Shown piece by piece: positions 1-10,300 of a stretch of 64,000 bases of DNA; the stretch's first letter is position 1; the number at the start of each line of letters is the position of its first letter. The notes beneath the pieces were generated by a model. The model saw nothing but the letters and a program-made list of their open reading frames with translations, was not told the origin of the DNA and did no database searches. This stretch comes from Monodelphis domestica. Taxonomy: Eukaryota; Chordata; Mammalia; Didelphimorphia; Didelphidae. The stretch lies in the NCBI RefSeq assembly GCF_027887165.1, contig NC_077230.1, forward strand, positions 264,142,976-264,206,975, read 5' to 3'. The position numbers and the translations under genes are program-made.

Positions 1-855
1 TACCAAACAAATCCATGAGCTCATAACTAGTTCATAACAGAACCCTTCTAATCACTTGCTATTGTTCGCCATGCCTTTCTATTTATTCCCAGAAGGAGGA
101 TTCATCTACTGCGCCAGGGCCCACTCTGCTTCTTTTAATATCATATGGAGATACAATAAAGAGACAAATCAATTGCTTATCCTTAGCTCCAGATACTAGA
201 CGGACTTATCCCTTTCCCTATTTTACATAGGGTGATAGCTGGGAATCAGATCCAAGTCCTCTAGATTCAAGCGCCTTTTGATTAGCATTGTACAATGGCT
301 TTTGGCTCATGCCCTATGCTGCAAGCCTCTATGCATCTTCCATTGACCTTGGGCTTACATGTATTTATGATTCTTCTGAGATCTGACTTTTCAAAGATTT
401 TTAGCCATGTAGCATCAGTAGATAGAATAACAGTGTTAAATATATAGCTTTTACAACAACAAGCAAGTTAGGGTCATTGGAAGTACTATGTGCTTTCCCC
501 GAATACATCTAATCCAATATCTTAATTCTGAACCCAACTGCCATGTACTTATATAAATTTAAGTATAGTTATAAGTAGACTAGCTCAATGTGCTGTCCAT
601 CCATCTTCATGCTATAATCTTCATGTATTTTGGTTTTCCAGCATGACTAGATAGATATCTCTTGGCTTTAACTAAGGAGTCTTCTCCAAGGGCTGCAACA
701 AATTTAGTGGAATATTAACTATGAATAAGGGCCTTTATGAACTTTGGCATATATGTGTCATAGATAACTGAAATGCACAATAATATGAAACTTTGTTTTA
801 TCTAATGAACTCAATTTTTTTTAAACCAAAAATTTTTATCAGAATGGTTGATTTT
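1..855. other. upstream intergenic DNA, nothing recognised
   Basis: AT-rich sequence with no coding pattern, SINE head or LINE motif that I can recognise. It lies about 5 kb upstream of the SESN3 CpG island. Confidence 0.5.
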
Positions 856-1002
856 AGCAGAATGACTACTGGAATTCAAGGCCCTGGGTCAGAACTCCAG
901 ATCTGGTACATACTAGGTTTGTGATCTTGGGCTAGTCACATAATTTCCCTAGATTTTAATTTCTTCATCTATTAAATGAAGAGGTTGGACAAAATAATGT
1001 TT
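856..1002 (+). repeat. old tRNA-derived SINE (MIR/CORE type), fragment
   Basis: The order of blocks is that of a MIR/CORE-SINE: a 'CTGGGTCAGAACTCCAG' stretch, then 'TTGTGATCTTGGGCTAGTCAC', then 'TTTCTTCATCTATTAAATGAAGAGGTTGGAC'-like sequence. The copy is diverged and no target duplication was seen. Confidence 0.7.
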
Positions 1003-1639
1003 AAGTTTCCATCTTCCTCTAAATCACTTCTCTCCTTTTAAATCAATGATCCTAAATATTAAAACTGATTGCTTATAGTCTCAATGCTTTAATTTTCTTA
1101 GGAAGGAGTAACAAAGGTCTTGGCTTCATTTATTCATTCAAGCATTAAAGCAGTGCCTTCTGTATATATAAACTGGATAAAAGTCGACAGAGAGAGTTGT
1201 CTTTATATCTCTCTGAAGTCTAAAAGCTGGTGGGGGTAAGAAGACGCATAGATAGGAATGAATAGGAAAGAATAGCATTTGGAATGATTTCCACAGCCAA
1301 TAGCTAAAACCTTGAACACATACCAGATGACTGCAGATGAAGCAGAATTTGGCTGCTCCCTGAAATTAGACACTTTTTGGTCATCAGCAGCATGATGAGG
1401 AATTTTCAAAACCTGCCAACCTTCACAATGGACTTTTACATTAGCATGTTTAAAAAATACAAAGAACTCTATATGTTTAGTCATCATTAATGAAGATTCC
1501 TGTCTGGTTTTACCAATCCTAACAGGTGTACAAGAAAGTACAAGAAAGTACAAGGAAGTGTGTTCTGTACATTGAAATTTCCATATGCAGAGAGAGAGAG
1601 AATTCTGGCACAAACATTCACATTACTTCAAAGGGAATA

Positions 1640-1742
1640 AATGTGGTACAATGCAAAGGGCACTGGACTCGGAAGTCAGGAGACCTGAGTTCTAGTACTT
1701 TGCTGGTAACTGGCTATGTGTTCTTGGGCAACTCACTGATTC
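1640..1742 (+). repeat. MIR/CORE-type SINE fragment
   Basis: Carries 'GACTCGGAAGTCAGGAGACC', a typical head of these SINEs, followed by 'GTGTTCTTGGGCAACTCACTGA'. The copy is truncated after the CORE segment. Confidence 0.65.
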
Positions 1743-2085
1743 TAAATATAGACACAACACAGGGCTTTAATAATACCAAAGCCCTAGCAACAAAGACACA
1801 CTGATCCCTGGGGTTGTAACTGTTTATTGTTTGTTTGTTTGTTTTTAAAGCATATGTTGGTTTGCTAGACATGGAGCATGGCTTAGTCTAAGTAAACCAT
1901 GGGTATGGTGACCATATGTCCCAGATTTAGGGTTGGGGTGGGCAGGAAGCACAGTTCCAATTTCAATAAAATAAAGTTTACTTTTATCTAGGCTTTGCAA
2001 AGGGAATATCCTTTGCCTGATCAAGTAGCCTCATTTGGAGTATGTAAAAAATGGGCAAATAAACTCTTGGTGAAACTATGAGATA

Positions 2086-2228
2086 CAGTTAATGTGACGC
2101 AAGGAAAGGAATATTGGATTGGGAGTCAGGAGACCTGGGTTTTAGTTCAGGCTCTGACACTAGTTGTATAATCTTGGTCAAGTCATTAAACTTTTCTGAA
2201 CCTTCACATGTAAAATGAAGAGATTGGA
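2086..2228 (+). repeat. MIR/CORE-type SINE
   Basis: Contains 'GGGAGTCAGGAGACCTGGG', 'CTTGGTCAAGTCATTAAAC' and 'TGTAAAATGAAGAGATTGGAC', the usual head, CORE and tail blocks in order. A second, different old SINE module follows immediately. Confidence 0.75.
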
Positions 2229-2229
2229 C

Positions 2230-2432
2230 TATGGTCATAGATTTAGAGATAGAAGGGATTTTAGAAGTCATATAGTCCATTCTAACCTCCTCACCTTACA
2301 GATAAGGAAAATAAGTCCTAGAGTGGACAAATGTTTTGACCAAAGTCATAGGTCAAGGTATCAAGTGGTAGGACTGGGATTCAAACCCATGTCTCTGTCT
2401 CTGATGTCAGTTCTCTTTCCATTAAACCACAC
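2230..2432 (+). repeat. old mammalian SINE module with reversed MIR-like core
   Basis: Starts with 'TCATAGATTTAGAGATAGAAGG', then 'TTACAGATAAGGAAAATAAG', 'AAAGTCATAGGTCAAG' and a terminal 'CTTTCCATTAAACCACACT'. The same block order recurs at 11498-11690 and, more decayed, at 34430-34690. Confidence 0.65.
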
Positions 2433-2589
2433 TCATGGTCTTTAAGATTCTTTCAAAGCTCTACCATTTCATGATGCTAAACTGAAGGATAAAACAATAT
2501 TTCCCATCCTTTCCCCTCCCCTAAACAGAAGCTTTGAACCTTGGGGGTAATCCAAGTTTGTCCTAGGTTTATACTTGTAATGATTCGAA

Positions 2590-2745
2590 AATGTTTACAT
2601 GATTGCACATGTAAAATCTATAATTGAGTGCTTACTGACTCAGGGGGAGGAGAGTGAAAGAATTTGGAATTTAAAAAAATGTAAAGAATATTTTAAAATT
2701 CTTACACTGAGGAAAAATGAAATATTAAAAATAATAATAAAAGAA
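2590..2745 (+). mobile_element. LINE-1 3' end fragment (marsupial type)
   Basis: The stretch from 'TTTACATGATTGCACATGT' through 'ACTGACTCAGGG' to a purine-rich block and 'GAAATATTAAAAAT' matches the fragment at 8105-8255 block by block. Both look like the last ~150 bp of the 3' UTR of the marsupial L1 lineage. The rest of the LINE is absent. Confidence 0.65.
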
Positions 2746-2771
2746 TGCTTCCAAGGGCTCTTGAGTCAGTC

Positions 2772-2774
<3 letters not shown>

Positions 2775-2849
<75 letters not shown>

Positions 2850-2877
2850 CTCTCCCTCTCCCTCTCTCTCTCTCTCT
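2775..2877. repeat. (TC)n microsatellite
   Basis: Perfect TC dinucleotide array at 2775-2846 (36 copies), continued by imperfect CT/CCT sequence to about 2877. It follows the tail of the LINE-1 3' fragment, a usual place for microsatellites to arise. Confidence 0.97.
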
Positions 2878-2879
2878 GA

Positions 2880-4849
2880 ACGAGAGTAGAGCATCTAAAT
2901 CTTAGGTCTTTGGTTAGTCCACTGTGTGTGGGTACAAGGGGAGAAGATTGGGGGAAGGCTGTATACTCACTAAAATACTAAAAGTACTGCTATAATACTA
3001 TTTGCTAGAGTGAAATTCAGTGTTAAGCTAGATAATTTTGGACTCACTCCAGGGGAATTTAGTTACTGAACTACCTAAAGGACCTCATTAAGAAAATAGT
3101 TTCACCTATAAAGCCAAAAACAGCCACAGAAGGAGACTCCAGTATAATAGTAAACACAACTGAAAAGTTAAAATAACATTTGAGGATATTCAATCCTATG
3201 GACCAAATTCACTTAATCTTCAGAGTTCTTTTCCTCTAAAAAACTAATTCACACAAAAACTGCATTAGGAGGAGCCAGCCAGGATACAGCCCAAGAAATT
3301 TAGAACTAAAGGAGGAAACATATGTGCTCCAGTTCCTAGGAACATTGCCTCCCTGACTTTCTCATTGTGTCCCGTGTTTCTCTGCACTGAAGGACTTATG
3401 TTGTGTTTTTCTTTATAAAATTTCCTTGCTTTTACACTTTGATCTAGTTGAATATATTTTTCTCTTTTCCAAATCCCATTACAGGTTATGTCTTCACAGT
3501 TCCAAATGATGTGGCATGTAGTAGTTATCCGGTTAAGCTCATTAAGCCAGTCAACCAAACCAGATGAGACAAACTCTATTATCCATTTGATGAAATTGAA
3601 AATAATAAAAAAATAATTTAAAAAGCCTTTTCCATTCCCTTTGTCCAATGTATAGAGCTGCCTAAATATGTAAAGCTTTCACAAAGGGACTTAGTGGAGG
3701 CAGGTGCTAGGAAAGAGAGAAAAGGAAGGTTTTAACCACAAAATTTTGTATAACAGCTTTGATATGCAAACTTGCTAGCTCCTCCAAGTGTAGCTTTCAG
3801 ATTTTGCATCACAACAAAACCCTAAGCTGGGGAAATCAATTGGTGTAGCTCCATTAAAAATGCAAGCAAACAGAAACAGTAGATTTAAATCACCCCTAGG
3901 ATTCTGTCAACTGCAGTATCTCTCCAATTCTAGATATGCTAGAGACCTTTAAAGCGGAAGAAGCTGAGAACACTGTTCCTGTCCTAGAGGCAGAAAACAG
4001 GTGATGTCATAAAATGCTGCCATATATGCTCACAGCCTAGAAGGGCAGGTAGCTAGGATTCAGATAAAGGGAGAGCTCTCCAGAACCCCGGAGCCATAGG
4101 TTTCAAAGTCATCTCCAGATCTTACACTCGTGTGGAGGAGTTCATTCGCGTCAGTTCATAACTGTCTTTGTTCTCACTGGATTTCAAATTTCTCAGGTCA
4201 CGGATTGTAAGAGTATTATACCCACCCAGTCGAACCGGGGCGTGGGGGTTTGCTGGCAACACTAGAGACCCAGTTCCACCCATCCTGAACTTAGACCACT
4301 TTCCACCAGACTCGTCCTTCTAATTATATAGTGTCTCTTCTTCGCATTAGCATGGACGCGAAAATCCCTGACTCACCATTTGTTAAAAGCCCTGGGGAAG
4401 AAAGCATTAACAACCCAACAGTTGTAAAAGGCTCTACAGATTTAGAAAGCATCTTCCTAGACCGAGCTCTGGTCTCTGCATGCTAGCGATGATGAACTTG
4501 TCTCAAAGAAGAGTTCTGGAAAGAATAGAGATGTGTCTCTATGGCCCCTGCGAGTCTCCCAAATAAATGCACTCTTCTATCACATTGATGAGAATGGAAG
4601 AATGAATGCTCTAAGAGCCAAGAAGCAGCCGCTAAACTAGGTGTCGGCTTTTGCTTTGAGACTGTTCCCTTAAAATGATCCCCTTTCACTCAGTACCTCA
4701 TTCGGTCCTTCGTAAAACAAGGTTAGTGATAAATGATGTATAAAGTTCTTTGGGATTCTCAGATACAAGGTGTTATGAGGTTGCAAAGTCTTCTTATAAG
4801 GCTTTGCTTTTTCTCGACTCAGCTAGGTCAAACCCTAACCACTGAACCG
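2880..4849. other. upstream flank of SESN3, no gene or repeat recognised
   Basis: No recognisable family. From about 4080 on, CpG dinucleotides become more frequent (for example around 4130-4250), a gradual approach to the island. A minus-strand open frame of 127 codons at 3265-3648 shows no recognised motif and is not called as a gene. Confidence 0.5.
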
Positions 4850-5056
4850 TTGGCAACGAAGGCTTAACCCCGCCCCCCACCGAGAGCACAGAAAACATTT
4901 AGCTCAATCTCCAACCCGCTCCGGTTCTCTTGCCTCCAGCTATTTATCTCACTCTCCTTGTCTGCAGGGGCAGAGAAAAGGGGGCGGAGCTAGCCGCGAA
5001 GAAGAGGGCAGGGCTACCTGGATACTAATTTGCATACATGACACCCTTCCTCTCCT

Positions 5057-5261
5057 ATTGGCTGAGAAGCGCACGCTGCGCTCATTGCCTTCCACTAACC
5101 CGCCATCTCCCTACAGCTCTGGCCTCAGAGATAAACTCAACTTGCCCGGAGATTCAAGGCGACTTCGGCCTCGGCGATTGGCCCGTGCTTCCCTGAGTCA
5201 GGGCGGCGGTCATTGGCTGCGGACTAGAGCCTAGGGGGCGTGGCCGAGGCCCTCGGATTGG
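5057..5261 (-). promoter_or_regulatory. cluster of four inverted CCAAT boxes
   Basis: ATTGG occurs at 5057-5061, 5177-5181, 5212-5216 and 5257-5261, all in the same orientation. Two of the four are followed by CTG/GCTG (ATTGGCTG at 5057 and 5212), close to the reverse of the NF-Y site. NF-Y binding is inferred from the motif only. Confidence 0.6.
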
Positions 5262-5361
5262 ACGAAGGGGGCGGTTCCGGGAGAGAGTGGAGGTGGCGAA
5301 GGTGGTGGGGAGAAAGGGGGCGGGGCCGATCGGAGTTGCTGCGGCGGCTGTGGCGGCGGCG

Positions 5362-5388
5362 GCAGCAGCAGCAGCAGCGACGGCAGCA

Positions 5389-5422
<34 letters not shown>
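5362..5422 (+). repeat. CAG/CGG trinucleotide tract with (CGG)11
   Basis: Eleven uninterrupted CGG units at 5390-5422, preceded by short GGC and CAG runs from about 5354. It lies in the presumed 5' leader of SESN3, a position like that of other CGG repeats in CpG-island genes. The length is modest and not suggestive of expansion. Confidence 0.95.
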
Positions 5423-5423
<1 letters not shown>

Positions 5424-5469
5424 TCGTCTTTAGCCTGGTAGGGGGGAGGGGGCGGGGGGCTAGAGGAGG

Positions 5470-5499
5470 ATGGGGGCGGGTGGAACCACGGGCCGGTGA
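5470..5499 (+). CDS. upstream ORF 1 in the SESN3 leader
   Basis: ATG at 5470 followed by eight codons and TGA at 5497-5499, coding for MGAGGTTGR. The -3 position is G (GAGGATGG), a fair to good Kozak context. It would be translated only if transcription starts upstream of 5470. A regulatory role for SESN3 translation is inferred from position only. Confidence 0.3.
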   Translation: MGAGGTTGR

Positions 5500-5508
5500 G
5501 AAGCATTA

Positions 5509-5523
5509 GCCGCCGCCGCCGCC
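5509..5523 (+). repeat. (GCC)5 tract, complement of the upstream CGG tract
   Basis: Five GCC units lie 86 bases after the (CGG)11 tract on the same strand. They could pair with it in a transcript that starts upstream of 5390. Confidence 0.9.
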
Positions 5524-5608
5524 GTAGTTGTCCGTCGTTGCTGCCGCTGCTGCTGCCGCTGTCGTCTCCTTCTCTTCGGTCCCCGGCTGCAGCCGCTGCC
5601 TCACTTCC

Positions 5609-5650
5609 ATGCTCCAGGTCCCGTGCTCCAGTCCTCCAGTCCCTTGCTGA
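5609..5650 (+). CDS. upstream ORF 2 in the SESN3 leader
   Basis: ATG at 5609 opens 13 codons (starting MLQVPCSS) and stops at TGA 5648-5650, about 195 bases before the SESN3 start. It has C at +4 and a weak context (TTCCATGC), so leaky scanning would be expected. There is no independent evidence of translation. Confidence 0.25.
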   Translation: MLQVPCSSPPVPC

Positions 5651-5845
5651 CCCTCACCATCCTGCCCCTTCTCACACACCCCCTCCCCACCAGGGGAGTA
5701 GGAGTCGGAGACTGGGGGGTGGGCTGTGTGCGACGGGTCCTGCCGAGGTAGTGACGGTCCACTTCACGGGGCACTTCCCCTTCGCGCCCCTCGATATCCC
5801 GGTCTCGGCCCTCGCCCTCTCCCCTCACGGCGCCCCTCGGCCAGG

Positions 5846-5929
5846 ATGAACCGGGGCAGCAGCAGCACCCCTGCCACCGCCACCGCCGACTACCTGCTCT
5901 GCACCAACTGCCGGAAAGTGCTGCGGAAG
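5846..5929 (+). CDS. SESN3: SESN3 (sestrin 3), coding part of exon 1
   Basis: Sestrins are cytosolic stress-inducible proteins that bind GATOR2 and restrain mTORC1; SESN3 is the FOXO-regulated member (family knowledge). This exon encodes the first 28 residues, beginning MNRGSSSTPATATAD and ending YLLCTNCRKVLRK. That Cys-x2-Cys segment followed by KVLRK is the N-terminus I recognise for SESN3, not SESN1 or SESN2. The ATG at 5846 has A at -3, and the frame has an upstream stop at 5699 with no other ATG. The exon ends in AAG and the donor is GTACGG at 5930, phase 0. It joins in frame to the exon at 59261. The SSSTPATAT stretch looks slightly longer than the human N-terminus as I remember it. The leucine-binding and GATOR2-contact regions lie in later exons, outside the window. 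Confidence 0.93.
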
Positions 5930-5990
5930 GTACGGGACCCCCGTACCCCCGACATCGTTCCCCGCTCCCTCGGGGAAAGGCCGCCTTATA

Positions 5991-8099
5991 ACATTGTTGG
6001 AGGGATCAGGGCTTATAGAGTTCCTAGGCTTCGGGGGCGCCCATCTGATGCTCCAGAGACTTCTTAGGGAGCTGGGTGAAAGGGGGGACTTTTTTATTTG
6101 CCCAGTGTGTATATGTATTTGGGTGCCTGATTGTGCTTTCTTGCTGTCTCCATTCCTTGGGGGGGGGGGGGGCGGGCGTGTGGTGGTAAGAAAGATGAAA
6201 TGAGGAACCTGTTTTCAGTTGCCCTCTGCAACTTAATCCACCTTCTTCTGCAATTTTTTTTTATTGATATGCATTATCAGTCTGTATAAAATCTCTGTTT
6301 TTCCTAAAGAACCCGGTGAGCTCTTCGATGTAGGTTGATTCCATCTTTTTGCACACTGCCACCATCCATCTCTTACTTCCCCCACCCCACCAGCAACCCC
6401 AAACCCCCTTTTCCAGTCCTTTCCTTGTGTGCATCTATGCCTGTGACTGAAATACCAGAAAAAAAGGAACTCGAACTTTATGCCCATGGAAAAATTCTAA
6501 TTAATATTTCAGTTCTTAAGTATCCCTCAGGAGGCTGAGGTAGGGATGTCTGCCCTCCCCCAGTTTATCGAACCCCACTTCTTCAAAACTATTTTCTTGA
6601 TCTTACTGGATTATCAGTCTGTACCTTTCCGAGTGATTGATAAAAGTTTGTTCCAGTGTTTTTGCTAAGTATATCTGGCTTAATCTATTTTCTACTTGAA
6701 AGAAAAAAGGAAAGAAAAAAACCCTTGGGGGGGGGGGGAGTGCTCTTTTGGAATGAAAAGACTTTTAATCAGACTTCAGCATTTAAACATCCCACTGGGT
6801 AATATTATAATCAGTTTAGAATTCTTCCCAACCAATTTCTACATTTGATTAAATAGAAACATTAGTTGAGATGCTTCTGTTTGTCCAGTGTAAATGAATT
6901 AAAATTGCTGAGCTGTGCAAATGCATTGGGACCAAAGAACCAAATAGGAGGAATGCTGGACCGTTTTTAGTCAATTTCTCTAAATGCATTTTGCACTGGG
7001 ATTGTTCTTGTAAATATTAAAAAAAAAAAACAACCATGTAAGTAAGCAAGCTCAAATATTTGCGCTCTTTGTCCAAAAACTGTTTTTCTTCCTCTGTGGG
7101 TCAGGCCAAGTGCCAATCAAAGTTGTTTTTCAAGCCTCTTTTCCCTGCAGTAGGGCTGCTGGCTTTTTTTTTGTCTTAGTTTTATTTGAGGGGGTGAGGG
7201 AAGCAAAGGGATTGCAGATTTAAAGTTAAACCAAAAGTGAAATATGTCTTAAATTGTGTTTATCGGTTACGTTTCTATTAAAAAAAGATTTTATTAAATG
7301 TGCATGCTTGGTATGTGCAGTTATTTTTTCCATAAACTCTGGGATCATATTACAGTTGATACTTGCTCAGCTCATTGTAGCGCAGCTTGTGAGAAATGTA
7401 ATGGATCAGAAGTGCAGATCAGCGCAGTTGAATGTTAACTGTTTCACTGCAGGGCCAGATGTCATCTCACTGTTAGCTTTAGCTTATTTCTATTTTTTCT
7501 ATCAAAATAAGTACAAATTATTAAAAATAAAAGTCGATGACAATTGCTTAAACTCAAGATATACGTTATGAAAGAATTGATATAACAAGTACTCTATTGA
7601 CTTAAAGAATTTAAATTGATAAATTATAATACCATCCACTTGATTGATCTTTGAAGCAACCACATTTGGAAAGAATCTAAAATTACTAGCTTTAAAAATA
7701 TTCCTCTTGTACATTAAACGCAATCTCTTTCCTGGTTGTTGATGAAATAAAGTATTTTTTAAAGCAAAAGTGAATGTTCTCCGTTTTCATGTAATTATAC
7801 CAGCTTCTTGCAAATCTGTGCCATTTCTGCTATTTCAGTAACTTCGGGTGTATAATGTCATTATATGAAAAAAGCTTAAATTGACTAGGTGGAAATGGAA
7901 TTGTTTGGACTAGTTGTGACTTGACATTACAGCATCTGTAGCTTTGGAGGTGTTGCTCCATTCTTGATTGCTCTGAAAATAAGTTTAGATTGCCAGTTTT
8001 GTCTAAATATTGACATTTGTAGATTGATGTTTTCTAACAGTTGATTATTTCTGCTAGTGAGAATAAACTTAAGTAAAATTCAGTTTCTCAATGGTTCCT
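5991..8099. other. 5' part of intron 1, low in recognisable repeats
   Basis: No SINE or LINE is recognised in this 2.1-kb stretch. It has two long G homopolymers (6159-6172 and 6727-6738) and several A runs. Such promoter-proximal intron sequence often holds enhancers, but I see no specific motif cluster to claim one. Confidence 0.5.
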
Positions 8100-8104
8100 T
8101 GAAA

Positions 8105-8255
8105 AATACTTTTTTCCAGTGTTTTACATGATTGCACATGTAAAGTTTATCATATTCCTTACTCAGAGAGGGGGCAGGGTAGGGAAGAAGGGGGAGAATT
8201 TATTGTTAAAAATTGCTTTTACATGGGAAAATAAAATATTTTTAAAAGGAAAATG
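8105..8255 (+). mobile_element. LINE-1 3' end fragment (marsupial type)
   Basis: Reads 'TTTTACATGATTGCACATGT', then 'CCTTACTCAGAGAGGGGGCAGG', a purine-rich stretch, and ends 'ACATGGGAAAATAAAATATT'. It is the same 3' UTR terminus seen at 2590-2745, here better preserved. Confidence 0.7.
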
Positions 8256-8695
8256 CTTTTCCCTTTTTATCAATAATTTGTGGTTATTCTTTTCCTTCTT
8301 CAATCCATGATATTCAAGTGGCTCCCGAAATATTTTTAATTTAATGTGCTCTTTAGTTAAGGACTGTGTCAAGTATGTCAATCATGACTTCTGACTTTTT
8401 TTGCAAATGATTTCTACAGTTGGGAGAATAGATTGACCTTTTACTGTGGATGTTTCCCATGTGGGATTATAGTGGTTACATAGTTTATATTTTGAAACTT
8501 CAAAGAATTCAGAATTCACCTTCCCTTAAATCCTTGGCTTTTACCCCAAAGGGCATATGGGTAAAACCAGAATTTTCCATTCAATCTGAATTTGTTTCTC
8601 AAAAGTACAGAATAAATTTGGATTGCTTCTAATTTTTTTCATACAAATAGACAATAGACCAAAAAAAAAATAGAGGTGTATAATAGATTTTGGTA

Positions 8696-8716
8696 AAAAC
8701 AACAACAACAACAAAC
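8696..8716. repeat. (AAC)n short array
   Basis: 'AAAAACAACAACAACAACAAAC' in AT-rich intron DNA; about six AAC units. Confidence 0.85.
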
Positions 8717-8954
8717 CACGCCACTAAAATTCTTAATAATACTACCTCTTATTCTTCATATCCAATAGAATTGGTTCTGAACATTGTTGTGGTAAAGGTA
8801 GGAATTTTGATATTAGTTTTCTGAGGTTTGTAATATTCTTTTAGAGTGGAATTCTAGCTTGGCTAGGATTTTACTTTATATGTTTAATTACAAAGTTATA
8901 GGCAAAACTGAGGAGGGTAACTAAGTGTCAGTCCATAACAATATCTCTTCCTGT

Positions 8955-9190
8955 CAATAAGGAGTAACAGCTACATGGCTCAAGAGTGCTGGACCTGAAG
9001 TAAGGAAGTCCTGAATTCAAATTTGACTTGAGATACCAGCTATGTGACCCTGGGCAAGTCACTTAAACTTCTTTGCTTCAGTTCCTCATTTGCAAAATGA
9101 GCTGGAAAAGGAAATGACAAATCACTCCATTATCTTTGCCAAGAAGACCAAGGGGTCAAGAAGAGTCAGATGCAATTAAACAAAAACAAA
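8955..9190 (+). repeat. Mar1-type CORE-SINE, near full length
   Basis: The head 'GCTACATGGCTCAAGAGTGCTGGACC' is followed by 'AGCTATGTGACCCTGGGCAAGTCACTTAAAC', 'TTTGCAAAATGAGCTGGAAAAGG' and the 3' part 'ATCTTTGCCAAGAAGACC...GTCAAGAAGAGTCAGATGCAA'. This 3' half is diagnostic of the marsupial SINE. Confidence 0.88.
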
Positions 9191-10194
9191 TGGCATAGTG
9201 CTATAATTAGGGATTCTGTAGTCAGTGCCTTTGATAAAATGAATGAGATTACTTACCAACCCATGAAAACTGAATGTTAATTTTTTGTGTCTGCAAAGCA
9301 ATATAGCTTTGAAGTGACAACTGCCAGAAAATTTGGGCATTTTAACAATTTAATAGTCATAAAAGATGTTTTAAAAATTAAAATGACTACCTTAAGTCTC
9401 CAAATAGTTATTTTATAACTATTTTGTATTGTAGCTTGGTTTGAATTTATAACAACTATATCTTGCTTTGTTTAGTCAGACTTCTTGTTAACTTTTAAAT
9501 TTTGCCAATGTAGTTTTTTTGTGCTATTTGAGAAATGCTCAAACTTTGTGAAACATGGGATTTTTCCTTAATAATGGTAGAGGCAAGAGTAACACTTTTT
9601 TTTTTACTAAAAAGTTCTTCATAGGGTGACTATGGCTTTTCAGACTTGGATCTTTTGGTAATTGTAGCTTTTCTGATGTGTGTGTAATTATGCTGTTCAG
9701 TAGAGACAAAGCTATTATGTTCTCAGCTAGAACTATTTATACATTGATTTTGAATTTGCATTTCTCTATTGGTATTCTACCTACTTAAAAATGCAACTTT
9801 TTATTAGATGTTTTAATCATTTCAACTTTAAATTGATTGAAACAAATTTGAAAACTTTAACAGAAAGAAATCCCACTAGCCAGAAATGAAGAATGAAATT
9901 GAGAGTTAATCAGAAGAATTAAGACATCTAAATCAGAGGGTAGGAAGTAATTCCCAAGGATCTCTCTAAGTTTTAAGATGAGGATAGGATTCCTTTCTTT
10001 TTTGTTACTCTTTAATGAAGCATTTTAAAAGCACTCACTATGTGCCAAGTTAAGGGTAAAATTACAGTGTGTTATGGGACACAAAGGCCATATGTGGCTG
10101 TTAGGTCTTTTTAAGATTGGGACAGGATTAGGCATATGGTTCTCCTTATACTTTCTGATATTTTATTTAGTTAATATTTATAGATAAGTAGAAA

Positions 10195-10300
10195 GAGGCA
10201 ATATGGTATAATAGATAGTGTGCTGAATTTGGGTTGATGAAGAGCTTGGGCCACAGATAGGTGAGTCACTTAGCTTTTTTTTACCTCAGGTAACCATTCG
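10195..10300 (+). repeat. CORE-SINE fragment
   Basis: Head-like 'AGGCAATATGGTATAATAGATAGTGTGCTG' and CORE-like 'AGGTGAGTCACTTAGC'; the middle is shortened. The surrounding 9200-11170 shows nothing else I recognise. Confidence 0.5.

Larger units (their letters stand above)
5330..5845 (+). promoter_or_regulatory. probable SESN3 5' untranslated leader
   Basis: The segment between the last GC box and the start codon is extremely GC-rich. It holds CAG/CGG repeats, a short GCC repeat and two short upstream ORFs (5470-5499 and 5609-5650). The SESN3 frame has a stop at 5699-5701 and no in-frame ATG between it and 5846, so the coding start cannot move upstream of 5846 by ATG. The exact start of the transcript is not visible. 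Confidence 0.6.
4850..5990 (+). promoter_or_regulatory. CpG island promoter of SESN3
   Basis: A roughly 1.1-kb GC- and CpG-rich block inside AT-rich DNA. It contains GC boxes (5234-5245 and 5316-5327, the second a perfect GGGGGCGGGGCC), four ATTGG boxes, an AP-1-like TGAGTCA (5194-5200) and an octamer-like ATTTGCAT (5028-5035). No convincing TATA box lies before the coding exon, consistent with a dispersed CpG-island promoter. From general knowledge, SESN3 is induced by FOXO factors; I saw no clear FOXO site within the island. Start sites are probably near or downstream of 5330, but this is inference. Confidence 0.85.

Noticed and set aside
2592..2598. TGTTTAC as a FOXO site for SESN3
   Set aside because: It lies inside a LINE-1 3' fragment about 3 kb upstream, and such 7-mers are frequent by chance in AT-rich DNA.
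2599..2889. 96-codon frame with a long Leu-Ser repeat
   Set aside because: It reads a LINE-1 3' fragment and then the (TC)36 microsatellite.
3265..3648. 127-codon minus-strand open frame upstream of SESN3
   Set aside because: Low-complexity N-terminus, no recognised domain, no splice or promoter context and no CpG island of its own; a frame of this length occurs by chance in 64 kb.
5231..5509. Proline-rich (minus) and arginine/glycine-rich (plus) open frames over the CpG island
   Set aside because: They are translations of GC-rich and CGG/CAG repeat sequence in the promoter and leader; no other evidence of coding.
5726..5845. N-terminal extension of SESN3 by 40 codons
   Set aside because: The frame is open back to the stop at 5699 but contains no ATG before 5846; position 5726 is GTG. 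The SESN3 N-terminus begins at MNRG.
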